A DNA stretch of 64,000 bases. Source: JAGHEK01 sp044426235 (GTDB lineage: Bacteria; Bacillota; Clostridia; Peptostreptococcales; Peptostreptococcaceae). The stretch is taken from positions 1 to 64,000 of the forward strand of contig JAWXUS010000006.1 of assembly GCA_044426235.1 (NCBI GenBank). Direction: 5' to 3'. The translations under genes were made by a program, and so were the position numbers. How positions within the stretch are numbered: position 1 is the first letter of the stretch; the number at the start of each line of letters is the position of its first letter. The notes beneath the pieces were generated by a model that was given only the letters and a program-made list of their open reading frames with translations, was not told where the DNA came from and did no database searches. Below are positions 1 through 7,935 of the stretch, piece by piece.

Positions 1-92
1 CACCTGTTCCCATACCGAACACAGAAGTTAAGCTCTTTAGCGCTGATGATACTTGGTGGGCAACTGCCTGGGAAAGTAAGACGTAGCCACGT
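1..92 (+). rRNA. rrf: 5S ribosomal RNA, 3' part
   Basis: The window opens inside a 5S rRNA. The conserved stretch around CCGAACACAGAAGTTAAGC and the late GTAAGACGTAGCC segment are recognisable. The 5' end is cut off by the window edge, so an rRNA operon must lie just upstream. The 3' end is estimated and could be off by a few bases. Confidence 0.93.
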
Positions 93-102
93 AAGATGAA
101 AG

Positions 103-127
103 CCTTGATTAATTTCAAGGTTTTTTT
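103..127 (+). terminator. rRNA operon terminator
   Basis: CCTTGA and TCAAGG form a stem around a six-base loop, followed by seven T. It sits directly behind the 5S rRNA and would end the rRNA operon. Confidence 0.85.
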
Positions 128-155
128 GTATATAAATTTACAAAAAATGTATAAT
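126..155 (+). promoter_or_regulatory. Possible promoter of the serS T-box transcript
   Basis: TTGTAT at 126-131 and TATAAT at 150-155 are 18 bases apart, upstream of the T-box leader. The -35 box overlaps the T-run of the preceding terminator. Only the -10 box is strong. Confidence 0.4.
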
Positions 156-164
156 ATATATTGT

Positions 165-430
165 AATGAGTAAAGATATATACTATAATTATTTTAATAT
201 TAAAAATGCTACGAAAAGAGACTAGTAAATGATTATCTATATTTAGAGAGTGAGTGGTTGGTGAAAACTCATTATAGAGATTATTGAATCTACTCTTGAG
301 CATCTAGTTAAAAGCTAGACGTATTTCTACGTTACAGATTTTGAGTGGGCTATTTTTATAGTCAATTAGGGTGGTAACGCGGAGACATTCGTCCCTTTTT
401 TATAAAGGATATGAATGTCTTTTTTTAATA
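165..430 (+). promoter_or_regulatory. T-box leader of serS
   Basis: A tRNA-sensing T-box leader. The T-box itself is AGGGTGGTAACGCGG at 368-382, one base off the usual GGNACCGCG. A Stem I-like segment with GAGAGTGAGTGG lies near 245-256. The terminator stem pairs AGACATTC (383-390) with GAATGTCT (413-420) and is followed by a T-run. Uncharged tRNA would bind and favour the antiterminator. TCT at 289-291 is a candidate serine specifier codon, which suits serS downstream, but I could not fold Stem I to prove it. The 5' boundary is approximate. Confidence 0.88.
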
Positions 431-451
431 CAATTTTTTAGGAGGTCTATT

Positions 452-1723
452 ATGTTAGATATAAGAAGAATAAGAGAGAATTTAGAAGATATCAAAAAAG
501 CAATGGATAGAAGAGGTGAGAAAGAATTTAACCTAGATATCGTTATTGAACTTGATGATAAGAGACGTGAAATTTTAAAAGAAGTTGAGGTTATGAAAAA
601 TGAATTAAATGTTGAATCTAAAAAGATTCCAACTTTAATGAAAGAAGGAAAAAATGTTGATGACCAAAAAGCTAAATTAAAAGTTTTATCTGATAAAATA
701 AAAGAAATTGATGAAAAATTAAAAGAAGTTGAAGTTGAAATAGAATATAATTTAATGAGAATTCCAAATGTACCAAATCCAAATGTACCTCAAGGTAATA
801 CTGATGAAGATAATGTTGAAATTAGAAAATGGGGAGAACCTAAGGTATTTAATTTTGATCATAGGGCACATTGGGATTTAGGAACTAATTTAGATATACT
901 AGATTTTGAAACTGGGGCTAAGATAACTGGTTCAAGATTTACTTTATATAAAGGTTTAGGAGCTAGACTTGAAAGAAGTTTAATAAACTTTTTCTTAAAT
1001 CATCATACGGACAATGGATATAATGAAGTTATACCTCCATTTATGGCTAATAAAACTAGTTTTGTTGGAACTGGTCAATTACCTAAATTTGAAGAAGATA
1101 TGTTTAAGATTGAAGATAGTGAATATTTCTTAATTCCAACTTCAGAAGTACCAGTTACAAATATACACAGAGATGAAATTTTAAGTATTGATTCATTACC
1201 GATAAAGTATTGTTCTTATACGCCATGCTTTAGATCAGAGGCAGGTTCTGCAGGTCGTGATACTAGAGGTTTAGTTAGACAACATCAATTTAATAAGATT
1301 GAATTAGTTAAATTTGTTGCACCTGAGGAGTCTTATAATGAGTTAGAAAGCTTAACTAATGATGCAGAAAAATTATTACAAATGTTAAATATACCATATA
1401 GAGTAGTTAGAATTTGTACTGGAGATTTAGGATTTACTGCTGCATTTAAATATGATATAGAGGTTTGGATGCCAAGTTATAATAGGTATGTTGAAATTTC
1501 TTCTTGTTCAAACTTTGAAGATTTCCAAGCTAGAAGAGCTGGAATAAGATTTAAAAGAGATAAAAAAGCAAAATCTGAGTATGTTCATACTTTAAATGGT
1601 TCAGGTCTTGCTGTTGGAAGATGTTTTGCTGCAATACTTGAAAATTACCAACAAGAAGATGGATCAATAGTTGTACCAGAGGTTTTAAGATGTTATATGG
1701 GTGTTGATGTAATTAAAAAATAA
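452..1723 (+). CDS. serS: Serine--tRNA ligase
   Basis: Charges tRNA-Ser with serine in the cytoplasm; class II synthetase. The first ~110 residues are charged and helical, the usual tRNA-binding coiled-coil arm. The catalytic domain shows the motif 2 region YTPCFRSEAGSAGRDTRG and the motif 3 region GSGLAVGRCFAAILEN. At 423 residues it has normal family length. The start at 452 follows AGGAGGT at a normal distance; an in-frame upstream extension reads through the T-box terminator and is not real. Expression should follow serine-tRNA charging through the T-box leader. A terminator closes the unit. Confidence 0.97.
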   Translation: MLDIRRIRENLEDIKKAMDRRGEKEFNLDIVIELDDKRREILKEVEVMKNELNVESKKIPTLMKEGKNVDDQKAKLKVLSDKIKEIDEKLKEVEVEIEYNLMRIPNVPNPNVPQGNTDEDNVEIRKWGEPKVFNFDHRAHWDLGTNLDILDFETGAKITGSRFTLYKGLGARLERSLINFFLNHHTDNGYNEVIPPFMANKTSFVGTGQLPKFEEDMFKIEDSEYFLIPTSEVPVTNIHRDEILSIDSLPIKYCSYTPCFRSEAGSAGRDTRGLVRQHQFNKIELVKFVAPEESYNELESLTNDAEKLLQMLNIPYRVVRICTGDLGFTAAFKYDIEVWMPSYNRYVEISSCSNFEDFQARRAGIRFKRDKKAKSEYVHTLNGSGLAVGRCFAAILENYQQEDGSIVVPEVLRCYMGVDVIKK

Positions 1724-1739
1724 GAGTTATAATAAATTA

Positions 1740-1773
1740 CCTAGTAATGATATAAATATTACTAGGTTTTTTT
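1740..1773 (+). terminator. serS terminator
   Basis: CCTAGTAAT and ATTACTAGG form a nine-pair stem, followed by seven T. Confidence 0.9.
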
Positions 1774-1844
1774 GTCGTTAAAATTATATTGTAAAAATTA
1801 AATTTATATGGTAAAATATTAATGTTATAAGTTTAGGAGGCAAA

Positions 1845-2294
1845 ATGACAGATTTTATCTATATGAACGAGGCATTAATAGAAGCACAAAAAGCTTATAA
1901 AAAAGGTGAAACTCCAATAGGTGCAGTTATTGTTAAAGATAATGAGATAATAGCTCGTGCACATAATTTAACTGAAGAGTTAAAAGATCCAACGGCACAT
2001 GCAGAAATGTTAGTTATAAAAGATGCCACAAAAATTTTGGATACATGGAGATTAACAGATTGCAAACTTTATGTTACGATGGAACCTTGTATTATGTGTA
2101 GTGGTGCATTAGTTAAGTCTAGAATTAAAGAACTTATAATTGGAACTAAACATGTAAAGAATGATTATACTCAAAAAGAACATGTATTTAAAAGTGAATT
2201 TTTTGGTTATAATAATATAGATGTGAAATTTGGAGTATTAGAAGATGAATGTTCTAGTATATTAACAAATTTTTTTAAAAGTTTGAGAAAGTAA
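1845..2294 (+). CDS. tadA: tRNA adenosine(34) deaminase
   Basis: Deaminates A34 to inosine in the tRNA-Arg(ACG) wobble position so that it can read CGN codons. The 149-residue protein has the zinc-dependent deaminase signature: His52-Ala-Glu54, with His52 a zinc ligand and Glu54 the proton shuttle, then Pro81-Cys82-x-x-Cys85. Start follows GGAGG. It is encoded alone between the serS terminator and the SRP RNA. Some relatives act on free nucleobases, but length and setting next to serS, SRP RNA and dnaX fit TadA. Confidence 0.93.
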   Translation: MTDFIYMNEALIEAQKAYKKGETPIGAVIVKDNEIIARAHNLTEELKDPTAHAEMLVIKDATKILDTWRLTDCKLYVTMEPCIMCSGALVKSRIKELIIGTKHVKNDYTQKEHVFKSEFFGYNNIDVKFGVLEDECSSILTNFFKSLRK

Positions 2295-2311
2295 TTTAAA
2301 ATTGGTTATAA

Positions 2312-2586
2312 TTTTGTTGTACTAGATGGGGAGGTAGCGGTGCCCTGTAACCTGCAATCCGCTATAGCAGGGTTGAATTCCATATAGAGGTTTTATTTTT
2401 GTAAGGCTGCCCTAGATAAGTGGTGTTGATGCTTAGGTCCTGCGCAATGAAAACTCATGAATCCCGTCAGATCTGGAAAGAAGCAGCGGTAAGTGATAAT
2501 TTTTATGTGACGTAGGGGTGCCTAAGTTGAGCTAACTGTTTAGGTAACGCTTGTGATATATAGTCAATATATGGTGTACAACATTT
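2312..2586 (+). ncRNA. ffs: Signal recognition particle RNA, large Gram-positive type
   Basis: The RNA scaffold of the signal recognition particle, which binds Ffh and targets membrane and secreted proteins. It resembles the Bacillus small cytoplasmic RNA: GGGGAGGTAGCGGTGCCCTG at the Alu end, GTCAGATCTGGAAAGAAGCAG around the GGAA tetraloop of the Ffh-binding domain, and TGAGCTAACTG late. GTTGTAC (2316-2322) pairs with GTACAAC (2576-2582) to close the molecule. The ends are inferred from this pairing. It sits between tadA and dnaX, a common place for it in Firmicutes. Confidence 0.95.
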
Positions 2587-2600
2587 AAATATAAATATAG

Positions 2601-2624
2601 AATCCCTCTTTGAGGGATTTTTTT
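2601..2624 (+). terminator. SRP RNA terminator
   Basis: AATCCCTC and GAGGGATT form a stem with a three-base loop and a run of seven T, about 15 bases past the RNA end. Confidence 0.9.
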
Positions 2625-2651
2625 AATATAAAATTTAAGGAGATAAACTTT

Positions 2652-4250
2652 ATGCACAAAGCACTATATAGAAAATATAGGCCCACTAGATTTGAAGATG
2701 TAATTGGACAAGATCATATTGTAAAAACTCTTAAAAATCAAATTGCAAATGATAATTTAGGACATGCATATATATTTTCTGGAACTAGAGGAACTGGAAA
2801 AACTTCAACGGCGAAGATTTTTTCAAGAGCTATAAATTGTAATGATTTAATTGATGAAGAGCCTTGTAATGAATGTGAGATTTGTAGATTAATTTTGAGT
2901 GATAGTATTATGGATATTGTTGAAATCGATGCTGCATCAAATAATAGTGTTGATGATATTCGTGAACTTAGAGAAAATGTTAAGTACTCTCCAACTAATG
3001 CAAAGTATAAGGTTTATATTATAGATGAGGTACATATGTTGTCTCAGGGTGCATTTAATGCACTTTTAAAGACTTTGGAGGAACCACCTTCTTATGCAAT
3101 TTTTATACTTGCAACTACAGAACCTCAAAAAATTCCAGCAACGATTATTTCTAGATGTCAAAAGTTTGACTTTAAAAGAGTAAATGTTAAAGATATGACT
3201 TTTAGAATGAAGTACATTTGTGATAAAGAAGATATAAAATTTGATGATAAGGCACTTAATTTAATTGCTAGAAATTCTCAAGGTGCTCTTAGAGATGCTC
3301 TTAGTATACTTGATCAATGTATTTCTTTTTCTGATAATAATATTTTGTATGAAGATGTAATTGAGATTTTGGGAACTGCTAATGTTGAAGATATATTTGA
3401 GATCGCAAAAAATATTATGATTCAAAATACTAAAGAAATGATGAGATTAGTTGATGAATTTATCATGTGGGGTAAGGATATAAAAAATTTAATTGACGAT
3501 TTATTAGAACATTTTAGAAATATAATGATTTGTAAGGTTTCTGATGATTTAGAAGATATAATTTCTTATCATGAGGAATTAATCGATATGTTAAAAGAAC
3601 AATCTAAAAATGTTTCTATTGATGAATTAATTAGAATTATTAATATATTATCTAAAACTCAAGTTAGTTTGAAAGGCTCTAATAATCAAAGAGTGCTTGT
3701 TGAAATAAACTTAATAAAGTTATCTCAACCTAAGTTTGATGAAAGTTATGAGGCTATTTTTAAAAGGATTGAAGTTTTAGAAGAAAAATTATCGGGAGAT
3801 AAAGTTAAATTAGTTAGTTATGATAAAGTAGAAGAAAAGGTAAAAGAAGTTAAGGAAAATATAGTTCTTGTAAATAATGAACTTATATCATTACTTGAAA
3901 AGAATTGGATAAGAATTTATGATAATATCTTGCTACTTGAGAAAGGAAAAAATTTATTCAGTGGGCCAATAAGATCAGGTTTAAAATTAATTAATTATTA
4001 TTTTGAATTAGATAGTATTGATGATATTTTGTGTATAATACCTAAGGATAAATTTATTTTTCAGAATGAAGATTTTCATAATACAATTTGTGATTTAGTA
4101 AGAGAATCTATAAAAGATATACTTCATAAGAATGTATTAGTTAGGATAGAAAAAAAATCAAGATTTATAGATTTTAAGAAGGAATATATTGATAAAGGTG
4201 AAGAAGCATTAAATAAATTAGTGGAAAATGCTAGTATTGAGTTAAAATAA
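2652..4250 (+). CDS. dnaX: DNA polymerase III subunit gamma/tau
   Basis: The clamp-loader ATPase that opens the beta clamp and ties the replisome together. The start at 2652 (MHKALYRKYRP) follows AAGGAGA; an upstream in-frame ATG at 2610 lies in the SRP terminator and is rejected. Visible in order: Walker A GTRGTGKTS near residue 45, the zinc module CNDLIDEEPCNECEIC, Walker B IIDEVH, and an SRC sensor motif. The protein has 532 residues, so a tau-like tail is present but short and lysine-rich. In many Firmicutes ybaB and recR follow dnaX; neither is here. Confidence 0.96.
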   Translation: MHKALYRKYRPTRFEDVIGQDHIVKTLKNQIANDNLGHAYIFSGTRGTGKTSTAKIFSRAINCNDLIDEEPCNECEICRLILSDSIMDIVEIDAASNNSVDDIRELRENVKYSPTNAKYKVYIIDEVHMLSQGAFNALLKTLEEPPSYAIFILATTEPQKIPATIISRCQKFDFKRVNVKDMTFRMKYICDKEDIKFDDKALNLIARNSQGALRDALSILDQCISFSDNNILYEDVIEILGTANVEDIFEIAKNIMIQNTKEMMRLVDEFIMWGKDIKNLIDDLLEHFRNIMICKVSDDLEDIISYHEELIDMLKEQSKNVSIDELIRIINILSKTQVSLKGSNNQRVLVEINLIKLSQPKFDESYEAIFKRIEVLEEKLSGDKVKLVSYDKVEEKVKEVKENIVLVNNELISLLEKNWIRIYDNILLLEKGKNLFSGPIRSGLKLINYYFELDSIDDILCIIPKDKFIFQNEDFHNTICDLVRESIKDILHKNVLVRIEKKSRFIDFKKEYIDKGEEALNKLVENASIELK

Positions 4251-4345
4251 TTAGTTTTAAGTAAAATAAATATTTTTATAAAAATATACTTTAAAATTAA
4301 AATATAAGTTATAATTATAATTAAAACGATACTAAGGAGAGAGAT

Positions 4346-5641
4346 ATGAATATTCTTAGCCTGGGAGAGAAAATTAAAAAACTTAGAAAAGATAAAGGTA
4401 TGACTTTAAAAGAGCTTGCAGGAGATAGAATTACTGCAGCACAGATTAGCCATATTGAAAGAGATAAATCACATACTAGTTATGAACTTTTAGAATATTT
4501 ATCTCAAGAACTAAATGTTAACATTGATTATTTAATTGAGAGTAAGGAAATGCAAGCTAGAAATTTGGCAGAACATTATATTTTACAAAGTGAAGTTTTT
4601 ATTAAGTATAATGATTTTGAACTTGCAGAAGATAGACTTACTACTGCTATTAATTTAAGTAAAGAGTATAAGTTATATGATATATTTGGAAATTGTAATT
4701 ATTTATTTGGAGATATACATTTAAATAAGAAAAATTATAATGATGCAGTATCAAGTTATGAGAAGGCACTTCATTTATTTATTAAAAGTAATGATGGGTT
4801 AAGTATTTTTGAAACATATAATAAGCTTGGTAAAATTTATATAAATCAAAAAAATTATGAATCATCAATTATAAAATTAGAGCTTGCAAGTGAAGTTATT
4901 AATAATATGGATTTTGAGAAGACAATTTCCCAATATAAAGAATTATATTCTAATATGGCGTATTGCTATAATAAATTAGATGATTTTGAGCAATGTGTAG
5001 AATATATTTCTAAAATAGATAATATTAATGATATGTATAGTTCGAAAGAAGAATTAGAATCAAATCTTTTAAAGGCAAATAATTTATTTGCCCTTGGTAA
5101 ATTTGAAGATTCGAAGTTATATTTTAAAAAGGTACTTAAATTCTTAGATAAATCAAATTCTGATATTCGAATAGTCAATATTTATTTAACTATTTTAGAT
5201 ATTTGTAAGGAAATAGAAGATAGTGATAGAATGCTTGAATATTCTCAGAAAATTTATGATATGAAAAAGGATTCTTTTGATGATTATGCAATAAAGAGTA
5301 TTCATTGTATGATTGAATCTTATATTATGAAAAAAGACTATGAAGAGGCTAAAAAATATTGTAAGTTAAGTCTTAAAATGTGTATTAAAAATAAGGATAA
5401 ATATAATGAATTTATGATTTTAAAACTTTATTCTAGAATACATAAAGAATTAAATGAAAATGATTTATCTGAAAAGTATTTAATTAGTTGCCTTAATGTT
5501 GCAAGAGAGATTGATAATAAAAAATTGGTTGGAGATATTTATATAGAATTAGCAGAAATATATTCTGCGACTTGTCAAAATAAGCAATTAGAATTTTATC
5601 AAAAAGGATTATCTATTTATAAGTCTTTAGAAACTGTATAA
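4346..5641 (+). CDS. HTH (XRE) regulator with TPR repeats
   Basis: Probable DNA-binding regulator of 431 residues. Residues ~6-65 form a Cro/CI-type helix-turn-helix (GEKIKKLRKDKGMTLKELAG, then AAQISHIERDK). The rest is helical with repeated TPR signatures such as NYNDAVSSYEKALHLF and NYESSIIKLELA. This architecture is shared with peptide-responsive RRNPP regulators and with several sporulation or stress regulators. No small signal-peptide gene is visible beside it. YedF starts 10 bases after its stop, so the two are probably cotranscribed. The inducer and targets cannot be read from sequence. A TATAAT at 4310-4315 could be its -10 box, with no good -35. Confidence 0.8.
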   Translation: MNILSLGEKIKKLRKDKGMTLKELAGDRITAAQISHIERDKSHTSYELLEYLSQELNVNIDYLIESKEMQARNLAEHYILQSEVFIKYNDFELAEDRLTTAINLSKEYKLYDIFGNCNYLFGDIHLNKKNYNDAVSSYEKALHLFIKSNDGLSIFETYNKLGKIYINQKNYESSIIKLELASEVINNMDFEKTISQYKELYSNMAYCYNKLDDFEQCVEYISKIDNINDMYSSKEELESNLLKANNLFALGKFEDSKLYFKKVLKFLDKSNSDIRIVNIYLTILDICKEIEDSDRMLEYSQKIYDMKKDSFDDYAIKSIHCMIESYIMKKDYEEAKKYCKLSLKMCIKNKDKYNEFMILKLYSRIHKELNENDLSEKYLISCLNVAREIDNKKLVGDIYIELAEIYSATCQNKQLEFYQKGLSIYKSLETV

Positions 5642-5651
5642 AGGAGAAAAT

Positions 5652-6242
5652 ATGATAAAAGAAATTAATTTAAAAGGAATGAGTTGTCCAAAGCCTGTTA
5701 TTGAAACCAAAAAAGAATTAGAAAAATTAGATGATTGTGTACTTAGAGTAACGGTTGATAATACTTTTTCAAAGGAAAATATACTTAGGTTTTGTGAAAA
5801 TTTAGGATATGATAAAAAAGTTATTTTTGAGGAAGAATCAGAAATTACTATCGAGATCGTAAAAGGTAATATTAGTGAAATAGAAAGTATTGAAAAAAAA
5901 GAAGTTGATGAAACAGTTATTTTAATAAATTCTTGTGAATTTGGAAAAGGTGAAGAAGAGCTTTCAAAAACTCTTATGAAGGGGTTTATATATACTCTTA
6001 CAGAAAGTAAGCCATATCCTAAAATAATAATGTTTGCAAATTCTGGAGTTAGGTTAACAACAGAAAATAAAGATACAGTTGAAAATTTAAAATTACTTGA
6101 AAGTTATGGAGTAGAAATTTTATCTTGTGGAATGTGTCTTGATTATTATAATTTAGGCAATAATTTAAATGTTGGTACGATTACTAATATGTATAGTGTT
6201 GTTGAGAATTTAAAGAATACTAGTAAGGTAATAACTATTTAA
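5652..6242 (+). CDS. yedF: YedF: TusA-like plus DsrE-like sulfur/selenium-relay protein
   Basis: A two-domain protein. Residues 1-70 are a TusA/SirA-like fold with the reactive-cysteine motif Cys12-Pro-Lys-Pro. Residues ~85-196 are a DsrE-like domain with a second pair, Cys159 and Cys162, in SCGMCLDYY. Family members are called selenium-metabolism YedF because they often travel with selD. TusA-type cysteines carry persulfide or selenium. No selD, selA or selB occurs in this window, so the selenium role is by family only. It lies between the HTH-TPR regulator and a DUF3343 gene with ~10-base gaps, as an operon. Confidence 0.82.
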   Translation: MIKEINLKGMSCPKPVIETKKELEKLDDCVLRVTVDNTFSKENILRFCENLGYDKKVIFEEESEITIEIVKGNISEIESIEKKEVDETVILINSCEFGKGEEELSKTLMKGFIYTLTESKPYPKIIMFANSGVRLTTENKDTVENLKLLESYGVEILSCGMCLDYYNLGNNLNVGTITNMYSVVENLKNTSKVITI

Positions 6243-6252
6243 GGAGTTAAAT

Positions 6253-6510
6253 ATGAATGAAATGTATATAATTTCTTTCAATTCAACGCATCATGCGATT
6301 AAGATTGAAAAATTATTAAAGGAAAATAATGTTTCTTGTACAACAATTCCAACACCAAGAGAGATAAGTGCAAGTTGTGGTTTATCTATAAGATTTTTAG
6401 AAAAAGATTTAGAAATTGTTGAAAAACAAGTTGTTGGAAATGATTATAAAGGAATTTATAAAATTATCAAAAATGAAGACAATCAAAAAGAAGTTATATT
6501 TATAAAATAG
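6253..6510 (+). CDS. DUF3343 family putative Se/S carrier-like protein
   Basis: An 85-residue protein with the DUF3343 pattern: a short beta-start followed by FNSTHHAIKIEKLLKEN, then TTIPTPREISASCGLSIRF with one conserved Cys in SCG. These small proteins commonly sit beside YedF and are annotated as putative Se/S carriers; no reaction is proven. RBS AAGGAG and a 10-base gap after yedF support cotranscription. Confidence 0.78.
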   Translation: MNEMYIISFNSTHHAIKIEKLLKENNVSCTTIPTPREISASCGLSIRFLEKDLEIVEKQVVGNDYKGIYKIIKNEDNQKEVIFIK

Positions 6511-6521
6511 GAGTTTAGTTT

Positions 6522-6701
6522 ATGCCAATGAAACTTGTGATTGGAGATACTGTTATTATGAAAAAAAATCATCCGTGTGGATGTAATGAATTTGAGATAA
6601 CAAGAGTTGGAATAGATATTAAATTTAAGTGTACAAAATGTCTAAGAGTAATTATGTTAGATAGGGAAACTGGTGAAAAAAGAATAAAGAAAGTTTTATA
6701 G
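6522..6701 (+). CDS. DUF951 small zinc-ribbon protein
   Basis: A 59-residue protein found by reading the sequence directly. It reads KKNHPCGCNEFEITRVG, then IKFKCTKCLRVIML, a four-cysteine knuckle (CxC and CxxC) typical of DUF951. Family members lie near rpsF or dnaX in many Firmicutes; function is unknown, with nucleic-acid or ribosome binding a guess. The start at 6522 lies 11 bases after the DUF3343 stop, behind GGAG. The rpsF promoter follows at 6768, so this is probably the last gene of the regulator-yedF operon. Confidence 0.82.
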   Translation: MPMKLVIGDTVIMKKNHPCGCNEFEITRVGIDIKFKCTKCLRVIMLDRETGEKRIKKVL

Positions 6702-6767
6702 AATTTTAGAGGGTTATTGTTGTCATATTTTGATAATATTATACCCTTAAAATATACTTGAAATAGT

Positions 6768-6796
6768 TTGACATTTAGTATTTTAAGTGATAAAAT
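6768..6796 (+). promoter_or_regulatory. rpsF operon promoter
   Basis: TTGACA (6768-6773) and TAAAAT (6791-6796) with 17 bases between. Confidence 0.85.
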
Positions 6797-6802
6797 ACAT
6801 AA

Positions 6803-6862
6803 GAATGAGAAATCATTTCTCTGCTCAAAAAGAGCCGAAAAGTCCAAAGGGAGGTGACAAGA
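6803..6862 (+). promoter_or_regulatory. Probable S6:S18 leader of rpsF
   Basis: The short leader carries GAGAAA/TTTCTC, then GCTC-AAAAA-GAGC directly followed by CCGAAAAG. A CCG-containing bulge beside a hairpin is the hallmark of the known S6:S18 autoregulatory leader, through which the S6-S18 complex limits rpsF operon expression. The match is by eye; a covariance-model search would decide. Confidence 0.55.
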
Positions 6863-7141
6863 ATGAAGAATTATGAATTAATATTCGTAGTAAAGCCAAA
6901 CGCTGATGAAGAAGTAAAAACTGCTGTACTTAACAAAATTAAGGAAGTTGTTGCTACTAACGGAGAGGTAACTACTGTTGATACTTGGGGAACAAAGAGA
7001 TTAGCTTATCCAATAGCTAAGTTCACTGAGGGATACTATGTTTTAGTTAACTTCGCATCAGGTGTTGAAGTTCCTAAAGAATTAGATAGAAACTTAAAGA
7101 TAAATGAAAACGTAATAAGACACATGATCGTGTGTGCTTAA
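6863..7141 (+). CDS. rpsF: Small ribosomal subunit protein S6
   Basis: S6 binds S18 on the platform of the 30S subunit. The 92-residue protein starts MKNYELIFVVKPNADEE and has normal length with no glutamate-rich tail. The ATG at 6863 follows GGGAGGTGA, and the in-frame GTG at 6854 overlaps that site and is rejected. First gene of rpsF-ssb-rpsR. Confidence 0.96.
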   Translation: MKNYELIFVVKPNADEEVKTAVLNKIKEVVATNGEVTTVDTWGTKRLAYPIAKFTEGYYVLVNFASGVEVPKELDRNLKINENVIRHMIVCA

Positions 7142-7165
7142 TTATTAGTTAAGGCGGTGTTCTAA

Positions 7166-7612
7166 TTGAACCATATAATTTTAATTGGTAGATTAACTAG
7201 AGATCCTGAATTAAAATACATCGCAGGAAACGGAACGGCTCTAGCTACATTTTCAATAGCAGTTGATAGAGAATTTGCTGGTAAGGATGGAAACAGAGTA
7301 ACTGACTTTATAGATATACAAGTATGGGGTAAATCTGCAGAGAATTGCTCTAGGTATATTGCAAAAGGAAGTTTGGTAGGGATTCAAGGATCACTACAAA
7401 TCGATTCATACAAAAACCAAGAAGGCGAAACAAGAAAATCAACTAGAGTAAATGCAACGAGAGTGCAGTTTCTTGATTCAAAAAATAAATCTGAAAGTTC
7501 ATATCAAAACAGTCCAAGTTTTGAACCGAAAAGCTTTGAACCTAGCTTCAACGAAAGTAGCTTAGATCCAAGTGGTTTTAAGGCTGTGGATGACGACGAT
7601 ATACCATTCTAA
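7166..7612 (+). CDS. ssb: Single-stranded DNA-binding protein
   Basis: Coats single-stranded DNA at replication and repair sites. The 148-residue protein has an N-terminal OB fold (MNHIILIGRLTRDPEL, then DFIDIQVWGKSAEN), a flexible serine/asparagine-rich linker from ~110, and the acidic tip DDDDIPF that recruits partner proteins. Translation starts at a TTG behind AAGGCGGTG. It sits between the two genes for the S6-S18 pair, the usual Firmicute arrangement. Confidence 0.96.
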   Translation: MNHIILIGRLTRDPELKYIAGNGTALATFSIAVDREFAGKDGNRVTDFIDIQVWGKSAENCSRYIAKGSLVGIQGSLQIDSYKNQEGETRKSTRVNATRVQFLDSKNKSESSYQNSPSFEPKSFEPSFNESSLDPSGFKAVDDDDIPF

Positions 7613-7627
7613 AAAAGGAGGCTTATT

Positions 7628-7855
7628 ATGATAAACAAGAAAAGACGTAAGAAAAAAAGAGTTTGTCAATTCTGTGCATCTAAAGACGCTAGAATAGACT
7701 ACAAAAATACTCAAAGATTACAAAAGTACGTAACTGAAAGAGGTAAGATATTACCAAGAAGAATCTCTGGAACTTGTGCAAAGCATCAAAGAGAATTAAC
7801 AGTTGCTATAAAGAGAGCTAGAAATATAGCACTTTTACCATATACATTAGATTAA
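7628..7855 (+). CDS. rpsR: Small ribosomal subunit protein S18
   Basis: A 75-residue S18 with the basic start KKRRKKKRVCQFC and later Cys in GTCAKHQ, so a zinc-binding (cysteine-containing) form is likely. Partner of S6. AAGGAGG precedes the ATG; a terminator follows within six bases. Confidence 0.96.
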   Translation: MINKKRRKKKRVCQFCASKDARIDYKNTQRLQKYVTERGKILPRRISGTCAKHQRELTVAIKRARNIALLPYTLD

Positions 7856-7860
7856 GAAGG

Positions 7861-7884
7861 ACGAGCTTACGGCTCGTTTTTTTT
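7861..7884 (+). terminator. rpsF operon terminator
   Basis: ACGAGC and GCTCGT form a stem around a short loop, followed by a long T-run. Confidence 0.92.
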
Positions 7885-7935
7885 ATAAAAATCTTTAAAT
7901 TTATGTTATAATGATTATATTAAGGGGGGAGCTAT

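Noticed and set aside
115..303. 62-codon reading frame on the - strand over the terminator and T-box
   Set aside because: It overlaps a clear T-box leader on the + strand, has no ribosome site and encodes a low-complexity product.
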